64,000 nucleotides of DNA from Colwellia demingiae (GCF_007954275.1 NZ_VOLT01000006.1:62001-126000); one strand, 5' to 3'. Shown: positions 8,748-18,797, counted from the first letter of the stretch. The notes: generated by a model from the letters alone, not told the origin. Made by a program: numbers and translations.

Positions 8748-11066
8748 CTACATTGAGCTGTATTTTTCTCGTAATCGTTGACGGACAAACTCTGCTGCTG
8801 TATTGAAAATAAAGGTGAAGATAAAGAGCACAAAGGCAGCCAGGAATAAGATTCGATAATGGGAACTTCCCACTTCAGATTCTGGCATTTCTACGGCAAT
8901 ATTTGCTGCGAGCGTTCTCATACCCTGGAAGATACTCCAATCTAAAATAGGGGTATTACCCGTTGCCATCAATACAATCATAGTTTCACCTACCGCGCGA
9001 CCAAGCCCCATCATAACCGCAGAGAATATACCGGGACTTGCCGTAAGCAACACCACTTTAACAAGTGTTTGCCACTGCGTTGCCCCCAATGCTAATGAAC
9101 CGCTAGTTAGGTGGCCTGGAACACTGAATATTGCATCTTCAGCCATCGAAAATATGGTAGGAATAACAGCAAAACCCATCGCAATGCCAACAACTAAAGC
9201 ATTACGTTGATCAAAGTTGATACCAAGGTCGTTCGTTAGGTATTGACGCATATCCCCATTAAAAAAGGCTAATTCAAGTACACCTGATAAAGAGAATGCC
9301 GCATAAATTGCTAATATCATCACAGGTATCAGTAATAGTGGCGCTAACGTTTCTGGCAGTTTATCTTTCCAATTATTTGGTAGGTTATGCCATGCAAATG
9401 CAGTTATTAGTGTCGATAGAGGTAGGAAGATAAAAAGTAGAAATATTGCCGGTAAATATTCTTCCATTAACGGTGCTAACCATAAACCCGCTAAGAAACC
9501 TAAAATGACGGTAGGTAATGCTTCCATCATTTCAATGGTAGGTTTAACTTTTTTACGCATTCCCGGTGTCATAAAATAGGCAGTATATATTGCAGCAGTT
9601 AAGGCGACAGGTACTGCGAATAACATCGCATATAGAGCCGCTTTAATGGTACCAAAAGAAATAGGTACTAGAGAAAACTTACCTTCAAAATCATCAGAGC
9701 CTGATGTTGATTGCCAGATATAGTCTGGCTCAGGGTAGCCTTCATACCAAACTTCCTGCCATAGCGCTTGCCAAGTAACTTCTGGATGTTCATTATGAAC
9801 ACTAAATGCTTGTAAGCTTTTATTAGAAGCATCAAGAGGATCATTACCAATAATAATCAAGCCATTAGCCCGAGGCGCTATCGCAAACGCTTCTGGTTGA
9901 GCTGAGGAAAGCTTTCCTTGCCAAAGATGTGCCGAGCTGGTGGTATAAAAAACATTGACCATACCGTTATTGGTCATGGTGTAAAAACTCTTTCTATATT
10001 GCTCAGTATAAATAGCGGTTATCGCGTTTGATGCTTGGCTGTTTTTATCATTTGCATCAAAGGTTCTAATTTCTTTAAACTGACGACCTGATTCTGTTGA
10101 GACTTCAAACCACTGACTAACTCGACCACTACTATCACCAAGCAAAACAGAACTACTTCCTGAAAGCAGTGCCATAGAGGTGAGGTAAGTATCGCTATTA
10201 TCTAGGGTCGGTGTAATTGTTGCTTTAAGGCTGACTTCTTCGTCATCGTTTAGTGAATACACATATACCGTTGAAGCGCTTCGGATAAAGGCTAAACTTA
10301 AATCGGGTGTTACTTTTATTTCATCAATGACATCATCAGTCAGCTCAATTTGTTGAAAAATAGTTTCGTATTCAACATCATCTCCATCACTAGAAGAACT
10401 GAAATCATCTTCAGCAATAAAGCTCGTTTTTATTAAACGTTTATCTTCAGTAAAAGCAACAAAAACAATTCTTTCATCATCCATTGCAAAGGCTAATTGA
10501 GAAAGCGGTGTTTGTTGTTCATCAATTATTAATGAACTTTGACCGAGGGGATAATTTACTTGAGGGATTATTTCACGGGTATCATTAGCATATTTAGCAT
10601 AAAAACTTGGCTGAATTAGTAATGTTTTACCCTTGGTGGTATGAAGTAATTTATTCGCTGAAAAAGAGTTAACTACATTAACCACTTTTTCTTGATTGAA
10701 GTCTTCATTTGAAAGTAAAGACATAGAAAGCGCATTATCACCAACAGTAAACTGGTTGTCTGCTTCAGGTGCGCTGGCTTTTAAATGATAGAAATCAATG
10801 TTACCAGTTTCTGTAATTTCATAAGCCACTTCTTGTAACTCATCAACGCCAGTACTTAACACTTTTTCATTAGTTGTTAAGTCAAGACTAATACTAACCT
10901 TCGGCTCAATTTGTGCAGAGTCAAAAATAGGCTTTACGACGTAAAGTAAATACAAAAAAATCAGCACCAGGGTAAACAAAACGCTAATACCACCGAGGGT
11001 AATCAACCATTTTGCCAATGAATTTTTAACCCCACGGCTTCGATTCGAACTAATAAGACTTGCCAC
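8748..11066 (-). CDS. pstC: Phosphate ABC transporter permease PstC, enlarged form with periplasmic propeller-like domain
   Basis: 772 residues; E. coli PstC has 319. A membrane segment at about 18-43 is followed by a periplasmic region of about 430 residues with repeated short strand patterns (for example TVYVYSLNDDEE, SSVLLGDSSGRVSQWFEV, GMVNVFYTTSSAHLWQG) that look like WD40/beta-propeller blades. The typical six-helix permease domain follows from about 475, with the EAA loop GSLALGATQWQTLVKVVLL. It is the first gene of the pst operon, preceded by a possible Pho box. No pstS is present in the window, so the binding protein must be encoded elsewhere. The family assignment rests on the permease domain. 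Confidence 0.92.
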   Translation of the reverse strand: MASLISSNRSRGVKNSLAKWLITLGGISVLFTLVLIFLYLLYVVKPIFDSAQIEPKVSISLDLTTNEKVLSTGVDELQEVAYEITETGNIDFYHLKASAPEADNQFTVGDNALSMSLLSNEDFNQEKVVNVVNSFSANKLLHTTKGKTLLIQPSFYAKYANDTREIIPQVNYPLGQSSLIIDEQQTPLSQLAFAMDDERIVFVAFTEDKRLIKTSFIAEDDFSSSSDGDDVEYETIFQQIELTDDVIDEIKVTPDLSLAFIRSASTVYVYSLNDDEEVSLKATITPTLDNSDTYLTSMALLSGSSSVLLGDSSGRVSQWFEVSTESGRQFKEIRTFDANDKNSQASNAITAIYTEQYRKSFYTMTNNGMVNVFYTTSSAHLWQGKLSSAQPEAFAIAPRANGLIIIGNDPLDASNKSLQAFSVHNEHPEVTWQALWQEVWYEGYPEPDYIWQSTSGSDDFEGKFSLVPISFGTIKAALYAMLFAVPVALTAAIYTAYFMTPGMRKKVKPTIEMMEALPTVILGFLAGLWLAPLMEEYLPAIFLLFIFLPLSTLITAFAWHNLPNNWKDKLPETLAPLLLIPVMILAIYAAFSLSGVLELAFFNGDMRQYLTNDLGINFDQRNALVVGIAMGFAVIPTIFSMAEDAIFSVPGHLTSGSLALGATQWQTLVKVVLLTASPGIFSAVMMGLGRAVGETMIVLMATGNTPILDWSIFQGMRTLAANIAVEMPESEVGSSHYRILFLAAFVLFIFTFIFNTAAEFVRQRLREKYSSM

Positions 11067-11145
11067 TTAATTAACCTTATTATCAACAAGCTAAAAATAG
11101 CTCATTGAATATAGAGAATATGATAAAAATAACTGAGCGAAGTAT

Positions 11146-11163
11146 AAGTCAGTTATGTGACAA
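11146..11163 (-). promoter_or_regulatory. Possible Pho box upstream of pstC
   Basis: On the minus strand TTGTCACATAACTGACTT matches the E. coli Pho box CTGTCATAAATCTGTCAC at about 13 of 18 positions. It keeps two TGTCA/TGACT-type half-sites 11 bp apart and lies about 80 bp before the pstC start. PhoB control of pst is established in relatives; this site is inferred. Confidence 0.5.
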
Positions 11164-11209
11164 TTTTATTACAGCAGAAAATCGGTTAGAAAATAAATTT
11201 TAGGGGAAT

Positions 11210-11238
11210 AAAAAAGCAGCTCTAAATGAGAGCTGCTT
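11210..11238 (-). terminator. Rho-independent terminator of the polysaccharide operon
   Basis: Stem AAGCAGCTCT/AGAGCTGCTT with a short loop; on the minus strand it is followed by a run of T. It lies about 200 bp past the stop of the epimerase gene and 145 bp before pstC, separating the two minus-strand operons. The rest of the 11067-11441 gap holds the Pho box and no gene. Confidence 0.85.
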
Positions 11239-11441
11239 GTTGAATATTCTTATTACCTAGTCTTGCGACTAAGAATTAACGGGGAGTTATTTGTTTAGCT
11301 CATTAATCATTAAATTGATTAATGGTTAAACTCAATTTCAACATAAGTAATAAGAATAAATTTTACAGAACAAGACGTTTAATTGAGTAATAGCTGGCTA
11401 TTACTATCAAAAGCAACGATGTCGTGGAATGTTTAGAGCCT

Positions 11442-12476
11442 TTAATTCAAGAATTTAATATACCAAGGCATCGCTTTGTCTATACCCTGCTGAATCTTAA
11501 ACTCAGGCTCAAAGCCAATTAAAGATTTTGCTTTAGAAATATCAGCCTGTGAATGTCTAACATCCCCTGCTCTAAAATCTTGATACGTAGGCGACTTTTG
11601 ATAATCAACACCATTTGCTTGTAAGGCAACTTTCAAACTATTAAATAAGGTGTTTAAACTAGTTCTATCACCGAGGGCAACATTATACACTTGGTTTTTA
11701 CCGGCATCATTTGCTGTTGCGGCTAAAATATTAGCTTGTACGGCATTTTCAACAAAACAGAAATCACGGCTGGTTTCACCATCACCGTTAATAAGTAATT
11801 CCTCGTTAGCAATCATCGCAGCTGTCCACTTAGGGATTACTGCAGCATAAGCGCCATCTGGGTCTTGTCTTTTACCAAAAACATTAAAGTAGCGTAAACC
11901 GGTGCAATTCAAACCATAGGTTTTATGAAACACATCGGCATAAAGCTCATTTACATATTTAGTGACTGCATAAGGAGATAACGGCTTACCGATAGCATCT
12001 TCGACTTTAGGCAATGCTGGGTGGTCACCATAGGTAGAACTTGATGCAGCGTAAACAAAGCTTTTAACTTGTGTTTCTTTAGCTGCCGTTAGCATAGTCA
12101 AAAAACCGGTAATATTTGCTGAGTTTGTTAATAAGGGATCAGCAATTGATCTTGGCACTGAGCCTAGCGCTGCTTGGTGGAGGATGTAGTCGACACCATT
12201 TTCGTAATGGCTTAATGCGGTTTGACAATCTTCCAATTGGCGAATGTCACCTTTAACAAAATAAAAGTTTTGCCATTGCTCTGCCGAAACCTGTGTTTGA
12301 ACTTCATCAAAGTTGTGCTGATGACCCGTAGCGAAGTTATCTAAACCCACGACTTTCTGATTTAATAAAAGCAGTGTTTCTAAAAGATTTGAACCGATAA
12401 AGCCAGCACAACCTGTAATAAGCCAAGTCTTAGGTGAATTGAGTAGCTCTTGTTTAATCTTTTGAAATTGAGTCAT
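11442..12476 (-). CDS. UDP-N-acetylhexosamine 4-epimerase of the WbpP/TviC type (SDR family)
   Basis: 344 residues. The Rossmann motif [11 protein letters not shown] is at about 21-31; the catalytic SSSTYG and YAVTK (about 145-175) are intact, and [14 protein letters not shown] is typical of WbpP/TviC enzymes that interconvert UDP-GlcNAc(A) and UDP-GalNAc(A). It is cytoplasmic and supplies nucleotide sugar for capsule or O-antigen. It lies directly downstream of the dehydrogenase gene; the WbpO/TviB + WbpP/TviC pair together yields UDP-GalNAcA. Substrate specificity is inferred from family and pairing. Confidence 0.88.
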   Translation of the reverse strand: MTQFQKIKQELLNSPKTWLITGCAGFIGSNLLETLLLLNQKVVGLDNFATGHQHNFDEVQTQVSAEQWQNFYFVKGDIRQLEDCQTALSHYENGVDYILHQAALGSVPRSIADPLLTNSANITGFLTMLTAAKETQVKSFVYAASSSTYGDHPALPKVEDAIGKPLSPYAVTKYVNELYADVFHKTYGLNCTGLRYFNVFGKRQDPDGAYAAVIPKWTAAMIANEELLINGDGETSRDFCFVENAVQANILAATANDAGKNQVYNVALGDRTSLNTLFNSLKVALQANGVDYQKSPTYQDFRAGDVRHSQADISKAKSLIGFEPEFKIQQGIDKAMPWYIKFLN

Positions 12477-12498
12477 TTTATTAAATAGTCCTTTCTTT

Positions 12499-12533
12499 AA
12501 AAAGACACCCTTAGCTGAATATTCAGCTAAGGG
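12499..12533 (-). terminator. Perfect-palindrome hairpin between dehydrogenase and epimerase genes
   Basis: A 26-bp perfect palindrome (CCCTTAGCTGAAT and its complement, 12508-12533) followed on the minus strand by GTCTTTTT. It is a terminator-like structure inside the operon, about 25 bp before the epimerase start, so it may give partial termination or protect the upstream mRNA. Confidence 0.75.
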
Positions 12534-12571
12534 TATTTTGTGTATATCTAAGTGAGTTAAAGTCCAATAAT

Positions 12572-13852
12572 TTATAAGCGAATATCAGCTAACTCTTTAT
12601 CTAGCATATATTTCAAATCATAAATCACATGTTCTTCTTTCATCAATGCCTTAATTTCATCTGCAGATAATGCTTTAAACTCATCATGAGCCACTGCAAA
12701 AATAACCGCGTCATAGAAGCTAGGCTTAGGTGCTGAAATTAAATCAACATTATATTCATGTTTTGCGTCTTCAGGATTAACCCAAGGATCGTATACATCA
12801 ACATTAATATCAAATTCAGCTAACTCAGACAAAATATCAACAATTTTGGTATTTCGCACATCAGGGCAATTCTCTTTAAAGGTTAATCCCATCACTAATA
12901 CGTTAGCGCCATTAACCGGTAACTTTCTTTTAAGCATAGTTTTCACTAACTGTGAAACCACATATTCGCCCATAGAGTCATTAATACGACGACCCGCAAG
13001 AATAACTTCTGGGTTATAACCGATCGATTGTGCTTTATGAGTCAAATAATAAGGATCAACCCCAATGCAGTGACCGCCAACTAGACCAGGTCTAAACGGT
13101 AAAAAATTCCACTTAGTACCGGCGGCTTTTAATACTTCTTCGGTATCAATATTAAGTTTATTAAAAATGACAGCAAGCTCATTGATCAAGGCAATGTTTA
13201 GGTCTCGCTGAGTATTCTCAATAACTTTTGCCGCTTCAGCCACTTGTATACTTGATGCTTGATAAGTACCCGCAGTAATAATTGATTTGTATAAGCTATC
13301 AATGAATTCAGCAATTTGTGGCGTTGAGCCCGAGGTTACCTTTAAGATATTCGTTACTCGATGCTCTTTATCACCTGGATTAATACGTTCAGGGCTATAA
13401 CCTGCATAAAAATCTTGATTAAACACTAAGCCAGAATGACGCTCAACTTCGGGCAAACAAATTTCTTCCGTTGCTCCTGGATATACTGTTGATTCATAAA
13501 TGACAATATCACCTTTATTAATCACTTTGGCTAGCATAGCACTCGCTTTTACTAGTGGTGTTAAATCAGGTTGTTTGTGTTTATCAATAGGCGTCGGTAC
13601 TGTGACAATATAGATATTACAATTTTTTAAATCGTCAACGTCAGCAGAATATGAAATAAATTCAGAATCAGCTAATTCTTCACTTGATACTTCTAAAGTA
13701 AAATCATGACCTTGTTTTAATTCCCCAACACGCTTGGTGTTGATATCAAAACCCAAGGTTGGATATTTTTTACCAAACTCTACCGCTAGCGGTAAACCAA
13801 CATAACCTAAACCTATAATGCCTAGCTTCACATTTTCTAATGAGTGCAACAT
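12572..13852 (-). CDS. UDP-N-acetylhexosamine 6-dehydrogenase of the TviB/WbpO type
   Basis: 426 residues from the ATG at 13852 ([21 protein letters not shown]). The frame stays open 76 codons further upstream, but that stretch runs into the MITE-like element at 13877-14148, so the longer start is artefactual. The NAD-binding GLGYVGLP is at about 14-21, the lid helix ends near ELAV, the catalytic Cys lies in [17 protein letters not shown] (about residue 258), and the C-terminal UDP-binding domain has [15 protein letters not shown]. It oxidises UDP-GlcNAc or UDP-GalNAc to the uronic acid for surface polysaccharide. Confidence 0.92.
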   Translation of the reverse strand: MLHSLENVKLGIIGLGYVGLPLAVEFGKKYPTLGFDINTKRVGELKQGHDFTLEVSSEELADSEFISYSADVDDLKNCNIYIVTVPTPIDKHKQPDLTPLVKASAMLAKVINKGDIVIYESTVYPGATEEICLPEVERHSGLVFNQDFYAGYSPERINPGDKEHRVTNILKVTSGSTPQIAEFIDSLYKSIITAGTYQASSIQVAEAAKVIENTQRDLNIALINELAVIFNKLNIDTEEVLKAAGTKWNFLPFRPGLVGGHCIGVDPYYLTHKAQSIGYNPEVILAGRRINDSMGEYVVSQLVKTMLKRKLPVNGANVLVMGLTFKENCPDVRNTKIVDILSELAEFDINVDVYDPWVNPEDAKHEYNVDLISAPKPSFYDAVIFAVAHDEFKALSADEIKALMKEEHVIYDLKYMLDKELADIRL

Positions 13853-13876
13853 ACTACGTCCATTTATTGTATTTAT

Positions 13877-14148
13877 ATTAGGGTCTGTTGAACTTTCGAG
13901 ATTGTTTTTGCAGCGGTTTGTTGGGTATTTATACAAGGCAGAACCTTTGTCATGTGGTTGTTCCACATAAAAAGGCGATAACGCCGTAAAAATGACCAAC
14001 AAACGCTGTCCGAAGGATTCGGCTAAAAGCGTCTTACTCATTGTTGAGTAGTATTTGCTTAGAATGACTAGGCTACACACTACTCGCCGCGATTAAAACG
14101 CTTTTATCTCGAACAAAATTTAACCGTGAAAGATCAACAGACCCTAAT
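13877..14148. repeat. 272-bp MITE-like inverted-repeat element
   Basis: The ends form a 21-bp inverted repeat with one mismatch (left ATTAGGGTCTGTTGAACTTT, right the complement of ATTAGGGTCTGTTGATCTTT). There is an internal second inverted pair (CAGCGGTTTGTTGG near 13911 and CCAACAAACGCTG near 13997) and a small ATGTGG/CCACAT hairpin. No transposase is encoded. It sits between the export-protein gene and the dehydrogenase gene and contributes a spurious upstream start to the latter. Confidence 0.85.
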
Positions 14149-14212
14149 TACTGTTTTAAATATTTAGTAATAGATAATGATATAAACTTACCATTACCTA
14201 TTGCCGTTTCAA

Positions 14213-16978
14213 TTAAATACCACTGATAGCAGCAATTGCAACTGCCGAATTGTAGATTATGCCTGTTACACTAGTCCACAATGCCAAGTTGTTCATATAC
14301 TCGGCATCAAGTGGTACAACGATGGTATCACCTGATTTTAAGCTATCACCGGCATCACTGCTAAACCAATTGCCACTCTCCATCATTTTAATACTACCAT
14401 TAGCAGAAATAATATAGATTCGGTCTTCATCGGCGCGCTTTTTACTTCCACCACTTTGGGCTAAATAGTCATCTGCCGATAAATTAACGTCGTATACATG
14501 TGATGAAGTAACTTGTACTTGGCCGACAACATTAATTGAGTTTTTCATAGTAGGAACGTACAACACATCGCCGCCTTCAAGTAAGACATCATAGTTTTTG
14601 TTATCAACTACCCTAGGTAAATCAATAACTAAACGACCAACTGGCTGTACATTAGCCATATCAGCTAACATTTGCTGTACTTCAGCGTAAGACTGAGAAT
14701 AGTTTTGATCAGTCATAGATTTAGAAGCCATTTCTATACGTAAATCCGCGGTCAACTTTAACAAGTTCTGTTGCTCAATTTCGCGTAGTTGCACACGCGT
14801 AAAAACAGAGCCATCTTGATGGGCAAATTTGGTAAAACCACCGGCCTTAGTTATTAAGTCGGCCAAACTCTCACCGCGACGTACCGTATACTTACCAGGG
14901 AAGACAAATTCACCTCGAAGTTCAACAACGTTATTTTCACTCCAAGCTGGAATTTGATGGATATTCAATCTATCTTTTGAGCTTAATAAAACATTATCTT
15001 TTTCATCGCCAGCAAGCGCAGCACTTAAACTGAACATTATGGACGTTTGTTGCGCCCTATGATTAATAATTTGATTGCGAGACACTTCCGCACGAACTAC
15101 ATAAGCCGACTCAGTCAAACCACCAGCAGCAGCAATTAAATCTGATATGCGGGCATTTTTAGCTAACGGGTATATCCCTGGAAACTTCACTTCGCCATCT
15201 GCTTCAACTAATTGGATGGGTTGACCGGACTTGCCTTGGCGTTTTAACTTTTCAATAATGGGCATCAATAGACGTTGACGAGAGAAAAGCGTTAACTCTT
15301 TAAGGTCAAGCTCTTCTTCTAACTCACCACCACTAAACTGAGCAATAGATTGTTCAACCAATTTCGCCGCTGCAGCTTCTTCACTATCAAGCTGATCGAT
15401 TTGCTCACTATCACCGTACTTTAGCCAGAATTGTTTTTTCTTATACTTTTCTTTAGCTAATTGCTGTTCTTTTTTGGCGAGATTATCTTGAGTAAAAGCC
15501 AAAGAATCCAAACTAATTTTACTGTCGATTAATTTAATAATATTGGCAAAAACCAAAATCTTATCATTGCCTTGTAAGACAATATTATCCTTTGATTTTG
15601 GCGCTGAAATAGCTTTGGCTAAATCAAACTGTAGAATCTCAATATTACGAGCGATGTCGATTTCACGCACAACAATAGAATAATTAAGGTCAGCCGACTG
15701 TAATAAATGAGAATCAATATTAGGGAATATATCGGTAATACGCTGGCCTGCTTGCCACTGGTATTTTCCTGGGCGAGTTACCGCACCAATAACGGTAATA
15801 GATTGCTCAAACATCTCCGCAGCCTTCATTACATAAACTGCATCACCTGCTTGTGCTTTTTTAGCTAAATCATTGATGTTAGTTAGATCGATATCAACCA
15901 CAGTACGTAAGGAGTCTTGATTATAACGTTCAACACGGGTTGTTTTAGCAAAGGCTGTTGGTAAAAGCCCACCAGACATAGCTAATACATCGTTAAAACT
16001 TTCATTTTGACTCAATTCATAAATAGCTGGGCGTCTAACTTCACCTTCAACACTGATAGCATTGCCTTTAGGTGCAATAAAAATAACATCGCCAGATTGC
16101 AATAATACGTCGCTACGTGAATCCCCTTTAATCAACAGGTCATATAGGTCAAGGGTAGTAACTAACTTACCAGCACGTTTAAGTTGGATATTACGTAAAC
16201 TACCGATATCACTGATGCCACCCGCCGCAAAAATAGCGTGAGTAATACTAGATAATGAACTTAAAGTATAAGGCCCTGGTTTATGAGCATCACCTAAAAC
16301 AAAAACACGCATAGAACGTAAAGAAGCGATACCGACAACAACATCTACACCAATAACTTTTTCTTTAATACGCGCGGTCAACAAACGCTTCATTTCATTA
16401 AATGATAAACCTGAGACTGTAAAAGGTCCATGAGAGGGGAAAATAATTTGCCCTTCACGGTTTACCGTTAATTCAAGTTCATCTTTTTCTTTACCAAATA
16501 CTTGAATAGAGATCTTATCACCTGGACCAATGATATAATCTGCTGGAATAGCAATATCCATCATAGGGGCAAAAGTTTGTGGTGAATTAGCAAAAACATC
16601 ATAACCAAAAGGTTTTAATTCTTCACTATCTTCTAGCTCCTCTGATTCTTCTTCAGATGTAGGATTACCTTCAGCATCGAATTGAGTTCCGCGTGGGAAA
16701 GTTTCGGTTTTGGCCGACTGACCTCCAGTTTTACCAGAAGCCTTCAATTGCTTCTCTAAAGTAGCGAAGTCAACACCCATGGTTTGAGCGAGAGCCTGTT
16801 GCTGTGACTTTGGCAGTTTTTTAAATTGCTCTATTTCCTGAGGCGATATTTCCTGAGCATACGCTTGCGTTGAATATCCCCCGAGAATAAAAGTAAGCAC
16901 TATCATTAAAGTAACAATCGGAAAACTTAAAGAATAAGCTTTATAGCCTCTAAAAAAAATTTTGATGGGTTTTATCAT
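14213..16978 (-). CDS. SLBB-domain polysaccharide export protein (Wza-like, long form)
   Basis: 921 residues. A signal peptide (about 1-41, ending QAYA-Q) is followed by a Gln/Glu-rich low-complexity segment (about 45-120). The poly_export domain follows (from about 144, PADYIIGPGDKISIQVFGKE), then a series of SLBB/soluble-ligand-binding repeats, each with a GxVxxPGxY-like strand (FVLGDAHKPGPYTL, VIGAVTRPGKYQW, LVEADGEVKFPGIYPL, VVELRGEFVFPGKYTV). The C-terminus has a hydrophobic helix. Wza-like proteins form the outer-membrane or periplasmic exit for capsule and exopolysaccharide; this family is more than twice the length of Wza. It is the first gene of a short block with the two UDP-sugar genes. 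Confidence 0.9.
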   Translation of the reverse strand: MIKPIKIFFRGYKAYSLSFPIVTLMIVLTFILGGYSTQAYAQEISPQEIEQFKKLPKSQQQALAQTMGVDFATLEKQLKASGKTGGQSAKTETFPRGTQFDAEGNPTSEEESEELEDSEELKPFGYDVFANSPQTFAPMMDIAIPADYIIGPGDKISIQVFGKEKDELELTVNREGQIIFPSHGPFTVSGLSFNEMKRLLTARIKEKVIGVDVVVGIASLRSMRVFVLGDAHKPGPYTLSSLSSITHAIFAAGGISDIGSLRNIQLKRAGKLVTTLDLYDLLIKGDSRSDVLLQSGDVIFIAPKGNAISVEGEVRRPAIYELSQNESFNDVLAMSGGLLPTAFAKTTRVERYNQDSLRTVVDIDLTNINDLAKKAQAGDAVYVMKAAEMFEQSITVIGAVTRPGKYQWQAGQRITDIFPNIDSHLLQSADLNYSIVVREIDIARNIEILQFDLAKAISAPKSKDNIVLQGNDKILVFANIIKLIDSKISLDSLAFTQDNLAKKEQQLAKEKYKKKQFWLKYGDSEQIDQLDSEEAAAAKLVEQSIAQFSGGELEEELDLKELTLFSRQRLLMPIIEKLKRQGKSGQPIQLVEADGEVKFPGIYPLAKNARISDLIAAAGGLTESAYVVRAEVSRNQIINHRAQQTSIMFSLSAALAGDEKDNVLLSSKDRLNIHQIPAWSENNVVELRGEFVFPGKYTVRRGESLADLITKAGGFTKFAHQDGSVFTRVQLREIEQQNLLKLTADLRIEMASKSMTDQNYSQSYAEVQQMLADMANVQPVGRLVIDLPRVVDNKNYDVLLEGGDVLYVPTMKNSINVVGQVQVTSSHVYDVNLSADDYLAQSGGSKKRADEDRIYIISANGSIKMMESGNWFSSDAGDSLKSGDTIVVPLDAEYMNNLALWTSVTGIIYNSAVAIAAISGI

Positions 16979-17070
16979 TTTGCACTAATTCCTATATAGC
17001 CCTTACGGTAATAAATTTAAACTTAAGGCCTGCCTATCCCTGAATAATTTCAAGAATCTAATTCCAAGAA

Positions 17071-17099
17071 CACTAAATTTAGTCACTGAATTTAGTGAC
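17071..17099. promoter_or_regulatory. Palindromic operator-like site in the divergent promoter region
   Basis: Nested inverted repeats CACTAAAT..ATTTAGTG and GTCACTGAATTTAGTGAC lie about 95 bp before the export-protein gene and 260 bp before the peptide transporter. The symmetry suggests a transcription-factor site; no known consensus was matched. Otherwise the 379-bp gap 16979-17357 shows no gene. Confidence 0.4.
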
Positions 17100-17357
17100 G
17101 ACAAAGTTTACCAGCATATCGTTATGCAAACAATATGTTAACCAAGCTAGACGCCTATAATATGGCGCGGTCTCTCAGTAAGCACTAGGAAACATTTCTC
17201 TACACCTCCCAAAGCAAGGTAATCATTGATTTATGCCAAAACTTGCCTTTATTTGTTCACACGGGTATAACACTCTCTTTACTAAAAAAGCTAAACTTAA
17301 AATTTTACGGTAAAAACTAACGATAATGATTATAAAAATAAAATCTAGGATAATGAT

Positions 17358-18797
17358 ATGACTCAACCTAATGCTGGTACGCTGTTTGGCCACCCAAAAG
17401 GACTTTTCCTTTTATTTGGTACTGAAATGTGGGAACGTTTCGGTTATTACGGCATGCGTGCCCTATTGGTACTTTATCTTATTGCCTCTGTTCAAGACGG
17501 TGGTTTTGGCTGGACCAATCAAGAAGCGTTAAGGCTCTATGGCTTTTTCACTATGGCTGTTTACTTAACACCAGTAATAGGTGGCTGGTTAGCTGATAAC
17601 TATATTGGTCAGCGTAAAGCTATTATCTGGGGCGGGATAATTTTTTCATTAGGTTATTTTACCTTAGGTATTCCAAAGTCAATGATTGTTGGCATGGAAG
17701 AAACGGTATTTTACCTTGGTTTAGCACTTATTATTACCGGTAATGGTTTATTTAAAGCCAATGTTTCTAGTTTAGTAGGCGAACTTTATGACGACGGCGA
17801 TCACAGACGTGATGCTGCTTTCACTATTTTTTATATGGGCATCAACTTAGGTGCTTTTTTAGCGCCAATAACTGTCGGTATATTAGGTGAGCAAGTTAAC
17901 TGGCACTACGGCTTCATCTTAGCAGGTTGTGGTATGTTGATTGGTTTGGCACTTCAACTTACTTTGGCTAACAAATATTTAGGTGATATTGGTGTAGTTC
18001 CATCAGCTAAGCGCACTAAAGGTGAGCAAAAATCTCATGCGCCATTAACGTCTCAAGATATGGACCGCATGAAAGTTATCTTGATTATGAGCATGTTCTC
18101 AGTTGTTTTCTGGGCGGGCTTTGAGCAAGCAGGTGGCTTATTCACTATCTATGCTTCTGACTTTACTGACCGTACTCTCTTTGGTTTTGAAATCGCTGCT
18201 TCTTCTTTTCAATCATTAAACGCAATGTTCATTATTTTATTAGCACCTTTTGTTGCCTCAGTTTGGGTTAAGATGGGTTCAAATGAACCGACTTCTCCGA
18301 AGAAATTTGCTTTGGCGATGTTGTTTTTAGCCTTAGGTTTCTTCGTTATGTTCTGGGCTACTATGGTTCAAGGTGGTGACGTTGCAGTTAAAGTGAGCAT
18401 GTTATTTCTAGTTTTTGCTTACCTATTCCATACCTTAGGTGAATTATGTTTATCACCAATTGGTTTATCATTGGTAACGAAATTAGCCCCACTTAAATTT
18501 ACGTCATTATTAATGGGTATTTGGTTCTTCTTTACTGCCTTATCTAACTTCTTAGCCGCATTTATTGGCTCATTCGTTGGTGAAGGTGAAGAGATGGTTA
18601 ATAATGCAGCAAACATCTTTATGGGTGTTGGTGTAGGTGCTTTAATTACCGGTCTTATCATCTACCTATCTGCTGGTAAGTTAGTTGAATGGATGCATGG
18701 TGCAGAAGGCGATATTCCTTCTAATTTAGAAGAGAAAATCGAACAAGAAATATCGGTTACTGGTACTCACGAAGGTGTTACTGAAACTCATAATTAA
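17358..18797 (+). CDS. POT/PTR family proton-coupled oligopeptide transporter
   Basis: 479 residues with about 14 hydrophobic segments. The POT signature E-x-x-E-R-F-x-Y-Y is seen as EMWERFGYYG (about 23-32), with FKANVSSLVGELY (about 137-149) and GELCLSPIGLSLVTKLAP near 357 as further family motifs. POT transporters import di- and tripeptides with protons across the inner membrane (DtpA/DtpB in E. coli). AGGA precedes the ATG by about 7 bases. It is a single-gene unit with its own terminator. Confidence 0.94.
   Translation: MTQPNAGTLFGHPKGLFLLFGTEMWERFGYYGMRALLVLYLIASVQDGGFGWTNQEALRLYGFFTMAVYLTPVIGGWLADNYIGQRKAIIWGGIIFSLGYFTLGIPKSMIVGMEETVFYLGLALIITGNGLFKANVSSLVGELYDDGDHRRDAAFTIFYMGINLGAFLAPITVGILGEQVNWHYGFILAGCGMLIGLALQLTLANKYLGDIGVVPSAKRTKGEQKSHAPLTSQDMDRMKVILIMSMFSVVFWAGFEQAGGLFTIYASDFTDRTLFGFEIAASSFQSLNAMFIILLAPFVASVWVKMGSNEPTSPKKFALAMLFLALGFFVMFWATMVQGGDVAVKVSMLFLVFAYLFHTLGELCLSPIGLSLVTKLAPLKFTSLLMGIWFFFTALSNFLAAFIGSFVGEGEEMVNNAANIFMGVGVGALITGLIIYLSAGKLVEWMHGAEGDIPSNLEEKIEQEISVTGTHEGVTETHN

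Noticed and set aside
13853-14080. 76-codon N-terminal extension of the UDP-sugar dehydrogenase
   Set aside because: It lies almost entirely in the 272-bp inverted-repeat element, has no family similarity, and the ATG at 13852 immediately precedes the Rossmann motif.
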